DNA of 64,000 nt, from contig JAQGHU010000019.1 of the NCBI GenBank assembly GCA_028291515.1, forward strand, positions 1 through 64,000, given 5' to 3'. The notes beneath the pieces were generated by a model. That model was not told the DNA's origin and made no database searches. It saw only the letters and a program-made list of their open reading frames with translations. Made by a program: the position numbers and the translations under genes. Positions 1 to 9,044 of this stretch are shown here, in pieces (position 1 is the first letter of the stretch; each line of letters begins with the position of its first letter). This DNA comes from Schlesneria sp. GTDB lineage: Bacteria; Planctomycetota; Planctomycetia; Planctomycetales; Planctomycetaceae.

Positions 1-126
1 ATGTCAGAACGAATTGACAGTCGTCTGGTCGTCGATGCTTTGCAGATGGCCGTTCACAGGGAACTTCCCGATGCCGGTCTGGTGGCCCACTCCGATCGCG
101 GGGTGCAGTATGCCAGCGAGCATTAC
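1..126 (+). pseudogene. IS3-family transposase (OrfB) fragment
   Basis: This is the middle of an IS3-group transposase OrfB, cut by the window edge on the left. The readable peptide runs from the SRLVVDALQMAV segment to the HSDRGVQYASEHY segment, which contains the second acidic residue of the DDE catalytic triad. Homology stops at about base 126. The frame then continues into unrelated residues and ends at 195 without the usual segment carrying the third catalytic residue (Glu), so the element is truncated. The first in-window ATG is internal to the family alignment and is not a real start. No inverted terminal repeat was seen. It sits beside relaxase and antirestriction remnants, which marks the left 3.5 kb as mobile-element debris. 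Confidence 0.8.
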
Positions 127-383
127 CGGCGAAGGCGCAAGGAGAACGCAGTTAGACCAACACGAACGTGTTCGAGTTTCATACCTCGGGCGTAGAGGTG
201 CCAGCGATGAACCGTATCGTCAGTCCCGCGATCCCTCATGTTTGACGAGTCTTCATCCAAGCATAAGTTTTTCGGTTTCCGTGTCGATCCACCACTTCGC
301 ATCTCTAGTATTTTGATCAGGGGCACAGCGCCGATCGTCCCAAAGCGGGGCAGCGTCGCTGGACACTTTGGTTCGCAAATCCG

Positions 384-2652
384 GTGTCACCGCCAATTCG
401 TGCCATGCGTGATTGGGACGCACTATGTGATAACCTGCACCCAACAACTGGCGAGTCGTTGACTCTCCGTACCCGCAACTATCGTCGGATTGGCTATGAT
501 TTTACATTTAACGCACCGAAGAGCCTCTCTGTTTTGCATGCGTTGACACGAGACGAGAGATTGCTCGACGCATTTCGGGAATCGGTCCGTGAAACGATGG
601 TCGACATCGAATTAGAAATGCAGACTCGGGTGCGCAAGGGCGGTCATAACGAAGACCGGGTAACCGGGAATGCCATCTGGGGTGAGTTTACGCATTTCAC
701 ATCGAGGCCCGTTGAAAATGCCCTCCCCGATCCCCAACTCCACACGCATTGCTTTGTTTTCAACGCGACGTACGACGAGAAAGAGCAAGCCCACAAAGCC
801 GGCCAATTCGGGCATCTCAAGCGAGATGCCAGCTACCATGAAGCGAAGTTCCACGTCCGCTTGGGCGAGAAGCTCGCCGCACTTGGCTTGCCGGTTGTCC
901 ATAAACGAAAGTATTGGGAAATCGACGGTATTTCTCCGTCGATCGTCGAGAAGTTTTCCCTTCGCACCAAGGAGATCGAAGCGGAGGCCAGACGACGTGG
1001 AATCACCGATCCCGTCGCGAAAGCGGAACTCGGGGCGAAGACGCGGTCGCGCAAGCAAAAGGCTATCCCGATGGACGTGTTGCGTGCCCATTGGCGCTCG
1101 CGACTCTCCGATGATGAAAGGGATACGCTAGCTGTGGTCGCGGACCGTGTCGGCGGGTTGGCTATTGCATTGGACGAAGCCAATGCCAGGCAGGCGGTCG
1201 GCCTTGCCTCCGAACATTGCTTCGAGCGCCAGTCTGTGGTTCCTGAGCGACGGCTGCTCGCAGAATCCCTCATGCGAAGCGTCGGACGGGCGTCCGTTGA
1301 ACATGTCGAGCAGGCATACCAGGCGCAACCCTTCCTCGTTCGTGAACGCGCGGGCCGCCGGATGACGACGACGAACAAAGTCCTCGCGGAAGAGCAGCAC
1401 ATGCTGGAACTAGCGAGGACTGGGCTCGGTACCCGGCGCGCATTTAAAGCTGGACCGCACCACTTTACGCGAGGGTACTTCAACAAGGGACAGCGTTCCG
1501 CCGTCGAGCACATGCTTCATTCAACCGATTTCGTGATTCTTGTTCGTGGCGCGGCCGGGACGGGCAAGACATCGCTCCTGCTTGAAACGGTCGAGGCGAT
1601 TGAAGCCACTGGCACCAGAGTCTTTGCTTTTGCTCCCTCCGCACGCGCGAGCCGGGGAGTGCTACAGGAAAAAGGGTTCGCGGAAGCCGATACCGTCGCC
1701 CGCCTGCTCGTGGATCAGGAGTTGCAGGAGCGAAGTCGCGGCCAGGTCCTCCTGATCGATGAGGCGGGGATGATTGGTGTACGGACCATGTGCAGGCTAT
1801 TCGAACTCGCCGACACACTGGAATGTAGGGTGATCCTGGCCGGGGATAGATACCAGCATGGCAGTGTCGAGGCCGGAGCAGCACTCCGGTTGCTTGAAGA
1901 GCAAGTCGGGCTACGCCCTGCCGAAATTAAGGGCATCCTGCGTCAGAAGGATCAATACAAACGTGTGGTGCAAGACTTGAGCGAGCAGCGGGCAACTGAT
2001 GGATTCCGCAAGCTCGATGCCATGGGGTGGATCCACGAGGTCGAAGATGACCATCGCTATACAGCCCTCGCCGCCGACTATATCGAATCTGTGGCCCAAG
2101 GGATGTCCGCTCTCGTTGTTTCACCTTCGCGCCTCGAGTCCGAGCGATGTACCGAAGCCGTTCGCCATGGATTGCAACAACGTGCCCTGCTGGAACGAAC
2201 CGAGCGGCGTTTCGCCACCCTCCGTAACGCTAACCTGACCGAAGGGGAACGCAAGGATGTGGCGAATTATTCCCCAGGTGACACACTGATCTTCAACCAG
2301 AACGCGAAGGGCTACAAACGAGGCGAGCGAGTAGAAGTGGCGGCGCCCCCTCCCCCAGTCGATCAGGCGGCGCGATTCCAGCTCTTTCATCAGTCATCCT
2401 TGGATATTGCCGTCGGCGATGTTCTCCGCATCACCCAAAACGGCAAGACACTCGACGGCCGTGGCCGGTTGCACAACGGCGATTTGGTGCATGTGACCGG
2501 CTTTGACCCAAAGGGGAATATCTGCACACGCGAGAACAAGACAATCGCCCAAGACTTCGGGCACCTCGCCATGGTTATGTCCTTACGAGTTATAGCGCGC
2601 AAGGCAGTGACACGGACCGGATCATTATCGCCCAGTCAGCCGATTCCTTCCC
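384..2652 (+). pseudogene. MobF/TrwC-type conjugative relaxase-helicase, decayed
   Basis: Relic of a TraI/TrwC-like protein that nicks plasmid DNA and unwinds it during conjugation. Visible are the relaxase core (CDNLHPTTGE, then YDFTFNAPKSLS), the metal-binding histidine motif PQLHTHCF near residue 115, and a RecD/TraI-like helicase with Walker A GAAGTGKTS near residue 393 and Walker B LLIDEAG near residue 458. The N-terminal catalytic-tyrosine region is absent: the frame opens at a GTG (384) and the expected residues are scrambled over frames upstream. Near 2567 the frame changes. The native continuation HGYVLTSYSAQG, a helicase motif, is readable one frame over up to about 2652 and then meets the ArdC-like gene. 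Homologues are usually longer at both ends. It is certainly non-functional as a relaxase. Confidence 0.85.
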
Positions 2653-3520
2653 CTTTCGCGGCATGCGACGCGGCGGTAAATACCGCCCGCTTGTCATCCT
2701 TCAATACCTTCAGCCAGGAATTGATATAGCTGGCATGGTCCTCGCGAACCTCCGGCGTGATCTGCAAATCCGCACACAGGAAGGCCGACCCCAATTCTGC
2801 AACGAGTTCCTCAATGGCGTAGCCTTCATCGCCCCAGCGTTTGCGGCCGAATTCGCGGGCAAGGCGGGACGGGTGCCGCGTCCAGTTGGTCATCTCGTGG
2901 GCGAGGGTAGCGGCATGTGACTCCGCATCGCGGAATGTCTCAAACGGCGGCATGCGAACATAGTCGGCATCCATCGCATAGAACGCCCCATCGCCCCCGA
3001 CACGAATATCAGCTTTCGTATTCGCGAAGAACGCATCCGCCTGCTCAATGCGTGGCAGCATCTCGGTCGGCGGTGTGACGGTCGCATAGAAAATGATCCG
3101 GCAAACCTTCACACTGGTCGGCACAAAAGACCGTGTATTCCTTGAGGAACGGAATTTCCTCTTCGTCTCCTGTCCGTCGTCGCTTTCCTCTTTCTTCTTG
3201 AAAGTCGAGGCATAGACGACCGGCGAACCATGCTCGCCCTTCTTCACATGTCCGCCAAGCTCCAAAGCCTGTTTGAACGTCATCCAGAACGGCGAAACAA
3301 ACCCCTGTAATTCCGACGACATCCACAGCGTCAGGATGTTGATCCCGGAATATTTCTCTCCGTTGTATCGCAACGGTCGGGTAATTCGTCCCGCGGTATG
3401 TTCCGCATTCCATGGCTTGAACCAGGGCCGGACGCCGCGTTCAAGCTGTTCAACGATTCCATTGGTAATGCGAGTGTAAATATCCTCGCGGACCGTCTTT
3501 GGTGTGAATTTGGCACTCAT
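2636..3520 (-). pseudogene. ArdC-like antirestriction / zincin protein, damaged
   Basis: Homologue of ArdC-type proteins (N-terminal ssDNA-binding domain plus zincin-like peptidase domain) carried by conjugative elements. The start at 3520 is chosen because GGGAGG lies just upstream; the open frame extends further without support. Family segments seen are DIYTRITNGIVEQLERG, WFKPWN, YSGINILTLW and AHEMTNWTRHPSRL. Two lesions stand out. First, residues of the family block EEIPFLKEYTVFCADQCEGLP are readable only in another frame between about 3165 and 3090, so two indels of opposite sign bracket that block. Second, the metal-binding HExxH motif reads HEMTN, losing one zinc ligand. The 3' end overlaps the broken relaxase by 17 bases in convergent orientation, which suggests a recombination junction. 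Confidence 0.78.
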
Positions 3521-4037
3521 AGAAGTCGCCTCCCTTCTGAAAATAGATTTGTTCGCAAGCCAAACGGCTGTTCGTTTGGCGAGCGGAACAAAAAGCCAAA
3601 GGCAGGGGGGAGTGCAGTCAGGGACGACCGATTGGGAGGGGACCCGTCTGCACAAGCGAAGCTTTGTGAGCGCGGAAGATGGGGCCTTTGAACGTCTAAT
3701 TATAGGGCTTACCTCCAGGGCCGAAGGGCCCTGGCTGGGCAAAGTTCCGGCCCCTTGGGCCTGAGGACAACGAACCGACCGACGATCTTTCAGATCGCTC
3801 GGGGGGAATGAGGTATAGATACCCTCGCTCCAAAACGACTTGGAGTCCTCGACATGGCCGTGGCTTTGACCGGAGACACGACCACACCGAAGGCGGTGAG
3901 ACCGTGGCACCCAAGCCAGACCCAAACAACCATCGTGCTGCGCGGTCAATTTACAAAAAAGCCAGCCGCCCTAACTGCCGAAGCAGTCAGAGCGGCCGGG
4001 CTCTGTCGCGAGACGTAATGCAGGTACGAAGACCTGC
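3521..4037. other. Intergenic, no gene recognised
   Basis: About 520 bases between the ArdC relic and the TPR lipoprotein. It holds a strong small hairpin at 3715-3734 (CCAGGGCC, loop GAA, GGGCCCTGG) but no coding frame with family resemblance. It probably marks the boundary between mobile debris and chromosome. Confidence 0.5.
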
Positions 4038-5573
4038 TTAGTAAGTTGCGAAGTTTCGTGGAGTGGCTCGGAAGGCGGCCAGGTTCTCGGCAGTGCTGAA
4101 CATGTGCAGCTTATGTCGGAACCAGCAGGCGTGATCCAGCGACCCTTGGGTCACGGAACGTCCGCGTTGCACTTCGATCACATCCAATCCACCGGCGGCG
4201 GGGACATACCAGTCCGGATGAGCGATAAACTGGTCTCGCGCTGCGGCGGAGCTGAATCGATAGATTTGAGCCTGGTGCTCGTACGCAAACTCGGCCTGGG
4301 CAGCGGCCAGCCGACGTTCATCGCGGAGAGCCACCGGGCAGAAGCCGTGCAGGAAATCGTCTGCCAGAGGTGACTCTTTCAAACCTGCGTCGACGGCCGC
4401 TTTTTCTCGAGCGAGCCCCTCTTTGGCCCAATCGAGGCTGGCCAATTCACCGGCTTCGGGCATTGGTGTTTCCGTGGTGACGTCGCCCGCTTCGAAGACA
4501 TTGGCCACGTCATCCGGAATCGCGGCTTTGGTAGCGGCGGTCGTCGTCGCGTCGTTCAGCATCGCAGGCTGGGCAGGAACTTCGGCCAATTCGCTGGGTG
4601 GTGCCGATCGTGTCGGTAGCTCGAATGCCTTGTCGGCAGCAGTCTCAAGCGGATGTTGTTGAGCGGCGGTCGTGGTGGTGGTCCACTGGGCATCGATGGG
4701 GATGATAACAATCGGGACATCAGGAGCCGTATTCGATGCCAGGGCTCGATCGGCTGACGCTGTGGTTTGAGCGGGAGGGCTCGGAGGAACAGCGGCGATC
4801 ATGGGAGGCAGCGGAGCCACTTCCCAAGCGGGTGCTGCCGACGGTGAGGGAAGGCCTGCGAGCGAGGCGAATTGATCGCCCACTTGATCGAGCACGTTCG
4901 GCTGTCGCTGTTGTGCGGTATGCAACTGCTGCAACGAGGCGGAAGCGATCTTATTGCCGGGATCCTGGGCGAGGACGCGGCGATAGGTCGCCATGGCGGC
5001 GTCCGGTTCATTGCGCTGGTTCTGGATGAAGGCGACGTTTAACTGAGCCTGCGTTTCCGAGTTGCCTCGGCGGAATTGGGCGAGGCTTTCGTCGTAACGC
5101 CCCAGGTATCCCAGCGACATGGCCAGGTTGTTGACGGCCCGGGAATCGCCAGGAGCCAGTCGAACCGCTTCGCTCAGCAAGGTTTCGGCGCTCTTGTAGT
5201 CTTTTTGCAGGTAGACGCAATAACCCATATCGGCGAGCAGTGCGGCGTCGTGCGGGGCCAGGCCGCGAGCGTGTTCGAAGTATTTTCCGGCAGTGGCATA
5301 GTCTTGCAGTTCAGTGCAGACCACACCCATCCGATGTGAGTATTGCGGGACGTTGGGCGAGTGCCGTTGGAGAGCCGCGTACAGTTCGCGCGCTTTCTCT
5401 AACTGACCACGTTGTTCGGCCTGCCAGGCGGCATGATATTGCGAATCGGCCCGATGACGGGCGAGCGACGGCAGGACTCGCAACTTGGGCGACAAGCTGG
5501 CGCAGCCGGTGCTGAAAATTGAAGACACGCAAGCGAGCAATAGACCCAACTTGACGGCGCGAACGACTCGCAT
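4038..5573 (-). CDS. TPR-repeat lipoprotein with YHS-like C-terminal region
   Basis: Predicted outer-envelope lipoprotein of about 511 residues. The start at 5573 is chosen over the upstream ATG because a GGGGGG Shine-Dalgarno-like stretch precedes it and a signal peptide follows directly, with lipobox FSTGC placing the lipidated Cys at residue 24. Residues about 45-250 form tandem tetratricopeptide repeats (for example AAWQAEQRGQLEKARELYAA and repeated GxxxxExxxxxxxA patterns), a protein-protein interaction scaffold. A low-complexity Pro/Ala/Thr linker follows. The last 110 residues resemble a duplicated YHS-like domain: GFCPVALRDERR, then F-x-Y, a Y-x-F-S-S segment and a P-x-x-Y motif, ending DHACWFRHKLHMFST. 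The ligand is unknown. Gene family typical of planctomycetes; no operon partner on this strand. Confidence 0.75.
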   Translation of the reverse strand: MRVVRAVKLGLLLACVSSIFSTGCASLSPKLRVLPSLARHRADSQYHAAWQAEQRGQLEKARELYAALQRHSPNVPQYSHRMGVVCTELQDYATAGKYFEHARGLAPHDAALLADMGYCVYLQKDYKSAETLLSEAVRLAPGDSRAVNNLAMSLGYLGRYDESLAQFRRGNSETQAQLNVAFIQNQRNEPDAAMATYRRVLAQDPGNKIASASLQQLHTAQQRQPNVLDQVGDQFASLAGLPSPSAAPAWEVAPLPPMIAAVPPSPPAQTTASADRALASNTAPDVPIVIIPIDAQWTTTTTAAQQHPLETAADKAFELPTRSAPPSELAEVPAQPAMLNDATTTAATKAAIPDDVANVFEAGDVTTETPMPEAGELASLDWAKEGLAREKAAVDAGLKESPLADDFLHGFCPVALRDERRLAAAQAEFAYEHQAQIYRFSSAAARDQFIAHPDWYVPAAGGLDVIEVQRGRSVTQGSLDHACWFRHKLHMFSTAENLAAFRATPRNFATY

Positions 5574-6097
5574 GACATCCCCCCTCGCGTGACCTCTGAC
5601 TGGCCACCGCACTTGTCATTTATTCTGCTTCTGGATGATGGATTCCTCTTCGGCCGATCTACCGATTCAGAATCGCATCTATTTACATACAGAAGATTTA
5701 AGCTTCTGCCATTTCGAAAAACCTGATTTCCTATGTCCCTTGTCTGCCGGCGGGGCAACACGAAACGTAGCGGTCCCGCGTCTAGTCGCATCAGTTGTAT
5801 CGGTTTTGCCGAGATTGCCATTGCAGTGAAAGTTTGACGGTTGTCGGGCATCTGCCAGATTTTCCTTGGTGAGCATAACCCACTAGCAAGGCAATATTTT
5901 CGTAAGGTGGTTGGTCTCTGCATCAGTCACTGCTTGACCGTCCCTTCGGGGAGCCGTAGCATCACTGTCCGGAGTTGCTCATCCTTTTATCCCGCTTGCA
6001 ACCCTGTCTTTTCTGATGAATTTGTCATGAATTCTTCGAACGTTTCCGTGTTCACCGAAGGTGATTTATCGCCAGCTGGTGAATAGTGAGACAGCCA
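5574..6097. other. Divergent intergenic region
   Basis: About 520 bases between two divergently transcribed genes, so it must hold both promoters. No coding frame, RNA family or repeat was recognised. It is visibly less GC-rich than the flanking genes. Confidence 0.4.
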
Positions 6098-8092
6098 ATG
6101 AGTACTCAGCACGTGACCCCCCCACCTACGGTCGCTCCTCTGAATGGAGCGTCGCCGCCGAATGGCGCTGTTCCGATGGCGGCCGTTCCAGTGGCAGTAA
6201 ATCAGCCACCCGTCGTGGCTGCGGTTCCGGTCGCTCCGCCGATTGCTGCTCCTGTAGTAGCAGTGCCGGTTGTTGCAACTCCTGTGGTGGCAACGCCAGT
6301 CGCGACTCCTGTCGCGGTGGTCCCTCCTCAGGCAGTCCCTGTGGCCCACGCCCCCGTTGCAGCCCCGATCGCTCCTGTAGCGGCTCCGGTGATTGCCACC
6401 GCAGCACCAGTAGTTCAAACACCGACAGCGCCGATGACGGCCGCACCTGTGATTGCCGCACCCGCTGTTGCACGGGTCGCTCAAGCTCCCGTTGCCACCG
6501 CGCCAGTCGCTGTTGCTCCTGCTCCAGTTGCGACGACGGCACCGGTTGCCGCTCCTCAAGCAGCCGCTGCAAAACCCGCCGCAGCAGCACCAAAACCGGC
6601 GGCGAAACCCCTTCCGAAAATCATTCCGCCAACTCGATATGGTAAACCAAAGACCGATTGGAAGACGCTTTCCACAGTGATCATGATCAGTCTGGCGATG
6701 CATGGCGTCGGACTGGCCGCATTAGGGTTGATCGCCTTAAGCAATCCGCAGATCCTCGAAGAAATCTTCACCGAGGTGATGGATACCAAAGAAGAAGTTC
6801 CAGACGAACCGATCGTGGAACAGTCGCTCGATCAGCAGAAGGACGTCCAGGAAGCCCCCCAAGACCAAAATATGAGTTCGTCGGATCAGGTCTTCGACCT
6901 GGGACCGGCGAACATGAACATCAACGATCTGGCACCAGCGCAGGTGAAGGTCGAAGGCGACGGGGTGGGCTTGGCCGACATCAAGTTTGACAATGCTGCC
7001 AGCGGTCGGATGTCGACCGCTGCCAAATCCGCCCTGGTGCGATCGATGGGTGGTAACTCGGCCAGTGAAGCGGCTGTGGCTCACGGAATGCGCTGGCTGT
7101 CGAAGCACCAGTTCCCGGACGGTGGCTGGAGTTTTAAGCACGAAGCTCATGCCGATTGCAAAGGGCAATGTACCCAAAGCGGCACGCTGAAAGATGGCTG
7201 TCGGACGGGTGCGACCGGGATGGCACTGCTGGCCTTCCTCGGCGGAGGCCACACGCATCAGAACGGCGACTACCAGAAGGAAGTTAAGAACGGGATCGAG
7301 TTCCTGTTGAAGAATGCCAAGTCGACCCCGCAAGGTCTGGATCTGTGTCCGACCGTTGTGGCCAATGAAAAGATGTACACGCAAGGTCTCTGCACCATCG
7401 CCCTGTCCGAACTGGCGGCGTTGACCAAGGACAATCGCGTGAAGACCGCGGCCACGGGTGCTGTCGCTTTCATTGTCGCCGGTCAGAATCCAAAATCGGG
7501 TGGCTGGCGTTACATTCCGTACCCCGCCAGCGCCGATCCTGGCGATACATCGGTCGTTGGCTGGCAGATCATGGCGCTGAAGAGTGCCAAGAATGCCAAG
7601 CTTCCCGTCCCTGGCAGCGCGTTCAAAGGGGCCGAACTGTACCTGAACGCCGCTCAGACCAATGGCGGTGCCCAGTACATGTACGACCTGCAGCAGAAGG
7701 CTCCGACCCCCACGATGACTGCGGCCGGATTGCTCTGCCGGATGTACCTCGGCTGGGATCGCAAGAATAAGTCGCTGCAAGAAGGGGTGAAGTACCTGGC
7801 AGCCGCGAAGCCCGCCCCCAACAACATGTACTACAACTACTACGCGACCCAGGTCATGCATCACTGGGGCGGCGATGAGTGGACCACCTGGAACGGCGCG
7901 ATGCGAGATCAACTGATCCGCACTCAGAAGAAGTCCAAGGACGGTCACATGGAAGGAAGCTGGGACCTCGCCGATCCGCATGGAGCCACCGGTGGCCGCC
8001 TGTACATGAGCTGCCTGTGCATCATGACCCTGGAAGTCTACTACCGACATCTGCCGATCTATCGCCGCGAAGGTTTGAAGGTCGAGTTCTAA
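6098..8092 (+). CDS. Membrane-anchored prenyltransferase/squalene-oxidase-repeat protein with Pro-Ala-Val-rich head
   Basis: About 664 residues. Start 6098 is preferred (a GTGAG-like site lies upstream); an in-frame ATG at 6086 is possible. Residues about 5-175 are a low-complexity head made almost entirely of Pro, Ala, Val and Thr with repeats such as VAAPV and VATPV. One transmembrane helix lies at about 191-214 (TVIMISLAMHGVGLAALGLI), followed by an acidic linker. Residues about 320-660 form an alpha/alpha-barrel of the prenyltransferase/squalene-oxidase repeat class, with QFPDGGWSF, CTIALSELAAL, SGGWRYIPYP and CRMYLGW. No DxDD-type catalytic motif of hopene cyclases was seen, so enzymatic activity is doubtful. 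The layout resembles TonB-like proteins with an extended periplasmic part. Function unknown; widespread in planctomycetes. Likely transcribed with the next two small genes. Confidence 0.8.
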   Translation: MSTQHVTPPPTVAPLNGASPPNGAVPMAAVPVAVNQPPVVAAVPVAPPIAAPVVAVPVVATPVVATPVATPVAVVPPQAVPVAHAPVAAPIAPVAAPVIATAAPVVQTPTAPMTAAPVIAAPAVARVAQAPVATAPVAVAPAPVATTAPVAAPQAAAAKPAAAAPKPAAKPLPKIIPPTRYGKPKTDWKTLSTVIMISLAMHGVGLAALGLIALSNPQILEEIFTEVMDTKEEVPDEPIVEQSLDQQKDVQEAPQDQNMSSSDQVFDLGPANMNINDLAPAQVKVEGDGVGLADIKFDNAASGRMSTAAKSALVRSMGGNSASEAAVAHGMRWLSKHQFPDGGWSFKHEAHADCKGQCTQSGTLKDGCRTGATGMALLAFLGGGHTHQNGDYQKEVKNGIEFLLKNAKSTPQGLDLCPTVVANEKMYTQGLCTIALSELAALTKDNRVKTAATGAVAFIVAGQNPKSGGWRYIPYPASADPGDTSVVGWQIMALKSAKNAKLPVPGSAFKGAELYLNAAQTNGGAQYMYDLQQKAPTPTMTAAGLLCRMYLGWDRKNKSLQEGVKYLAAAKPAPNNMYYNYYATQVMHHWGGDEWTTWNGAMRDQLIRTQKKSKDGHMEGSWDLADPHGATGGRLYMSCLCIMTLEVYYRHLPIYRREGLKVEF

Positions 8093-8127
8093 GTCGCAGG
8101 ATGTTGTCAGTGTAGAAGGTTGAAGAG

Positions 8128-8150
8128 TTATGCTGAAGCATAACCTACGA
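8128..8150. repeat. Single arm of a dispersed palindromic repeat
   Basis: TTATGCTGAAGCATAACCTACGA, a 23-base unit that contains the palindrome TTATGCTgaAGCATAA. The same unit forms the arms of the 67-bp element at 8972-9038. It lies between two genes and overlaps the first ATG of the downstream frame, which argues against that ATG being the true start. Confidence 0.8.
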
Positions 8151-8180
8151 ACTTCATTCACGGACAGCGGAGTCGATGCA

Positions 8181-8603
8181 ATGGCCGCAACACTGCTGTC
8201 GGACTCGAGTGAGATCGAACTACACCAATCGATGCGGGATCAATGGGCCACTCCTTTGGCAGCGACCATCGCGGTCGTGCATCTGTTGTCGGGTCTGCTG
8301 TTGGTCGGCTGGTTTTATTTCCTGGTCCCGCGATTCAAACATGACTTTAACGACTTCGGCGTCGAGATCCCTGCGTTAGCGATCTCAATCATCCGCATGA
8401 GCGACTTAGTTGTGAACTACTGGTACCTTCTCATGCCGGTAACACCTGTCGCCCTGATTCTCGACTTCTTCGTGGCTCGCTGGATTGCCAAGCAGATTGG
8501 GCTGCGCGTCGCCATTGCCTATGGCGTATCCATCTCGTTGTTATTTTTCGCGAACGTCGCCGTCTCCAATACATCCTCAGTGAGACGAAGGCTCGCCTCT
8601 TGA
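8181..8603 (+). CDS. Small multi-pass membrane protein, unknown function
   Basis: About 140 residues. Start 8181 is chosen because GCGGAG precedes it at normal spacing, while the upstream in-frame ATG at 8130 lies inside the dispersed repeat. Three hydrophobic helices are visible: LAATIAVVHLLSGLLLVGWFYFLV, a segment around NYWYLLMPVTPVALILDF, and VAIAYGVSISLLFFANVAV. The segment VPRFKHDFNDFGVEIPAL between helices 1 and 2 is typical of a planctomycete family of short integral membrane proteins. It also faintly recalls the tail of type II secretion F proteins, though that resemblance is too weak to assign a role. It follows the prenyltransferase-like gene by 88 bases and may be cotranscribed with it. 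Confidence 0.65.
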   Translation: MAATLLSDSSEIELHQSMRDQWATPLAATIAVVHLLSGLLLVGWFYFLVPRFKHDFNDFGVEIPALAISIIRMSDLVVNYWYLLMPVTPVALILDFFVARWIAKQIGLRVAIAYGVSISLLFFANVAVSNTSSVRRRLAS

Positions 8604-8641
8604 GTCTTTGACTCCGACGATCGTCAATCAGAGATGTGTCG

Positions 8642-8962
8642 ATGAGCATGTTCGACTGGTATCGACCTTCCGGTACACACGTTTGTCCCGTGTGTCGAAC
8701 GTCGCTGCTCGAGTGGCAGGGAAAAGACGGAGCCTGCGCACTTTATATCTGGCAGCAAGGGATCGCCGTGCCGATCGGTCAGGATTGTGACGAGGACTGC
8801 CGTGGCTCGGCTGAAGTAATGGCGGCGACTCGCCTGCCAGTATCGTTTACGATCTATTCCGATGACTGCGGGCGACACTTCGTCGCCGCGAGCTGCCGGT
8901 CTGTCGAGGGCATTTGGACGGAGACACACGTCGAACTGTCGGTTTACGATCTCAAGTCGTAA
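8642..8962 (+). CDS. Small zinc-ribbon-like protein, unknown function
   Basis: About 107 residues. A CPVCRTSLLEW motif near the N-terminus and further cysteines (CDEDC, DDC, SC) suggest a metal-binding knuckle at the start of a small beta-rich domain. No signal peptide or membrane segment is visible. Start 8642 is taken; an in-frame GTG six bases upstream is possible. It lies 38 bases after the small membrane protein and ends just before a strong palindrome, suggesting it is the last gene of that unit. Not a family I recognise. Confidence 0.55.
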   Translation: MSMFDWYRPSGTHVCPVCRTSLLEWQGKDGACALYIWQQGIAVPIGQDCDEDCRGSAEVMAATRLPVSFTIYSDDCGRHFVAASCRSVEGIWTETHVELSVYDLKS

Positions 8963-8971
8963 TAGACGGCA

Positions 8972-9038
8972 TCTCGTAGGTTATGCTTCAGCATATCTCC
9001 GGAGCTCCAAAAGTTATGCTGAAGCATAACCTACGAGA
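8972..9038. repeat. 67-bp palindromic element between convergent genes
   Basis: Perfect 24-bp inverted repeat (arms 8972-8995 and 9015-9038) around a 19-base centre that itself contains GGAGCTCC. Each arm carries the unit also found alone at 8128-8150. It fills most of the gap between a rightward and a leftward gene, so in RNA it would form a long hairpin on either strand and could act as a bidirectional terminator or REP-like element. Confidence 0.85.
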
Positions 9039-9044
9039 AAATCC

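Noticed and set aside
5987-6703. Long leftward frames rich in Arg/Cys/Gly opposite the Pro-Ala-Val head
   Set aside because: They are shadows of the low-complexity coding sequence on the + strand.
6737-8161. 474-residue leftward frame
   Set aside because: Antisense shadow of the prenyltransferase-like gene; the + strand frame has the family motifs.
8130-8180. ATG at 8130 as start of the small membrane protein
   Set aside because: It lies inside the dispersed TTATGCTGAAGCATAA repeat, while 8181 has a good GCGGAG site.
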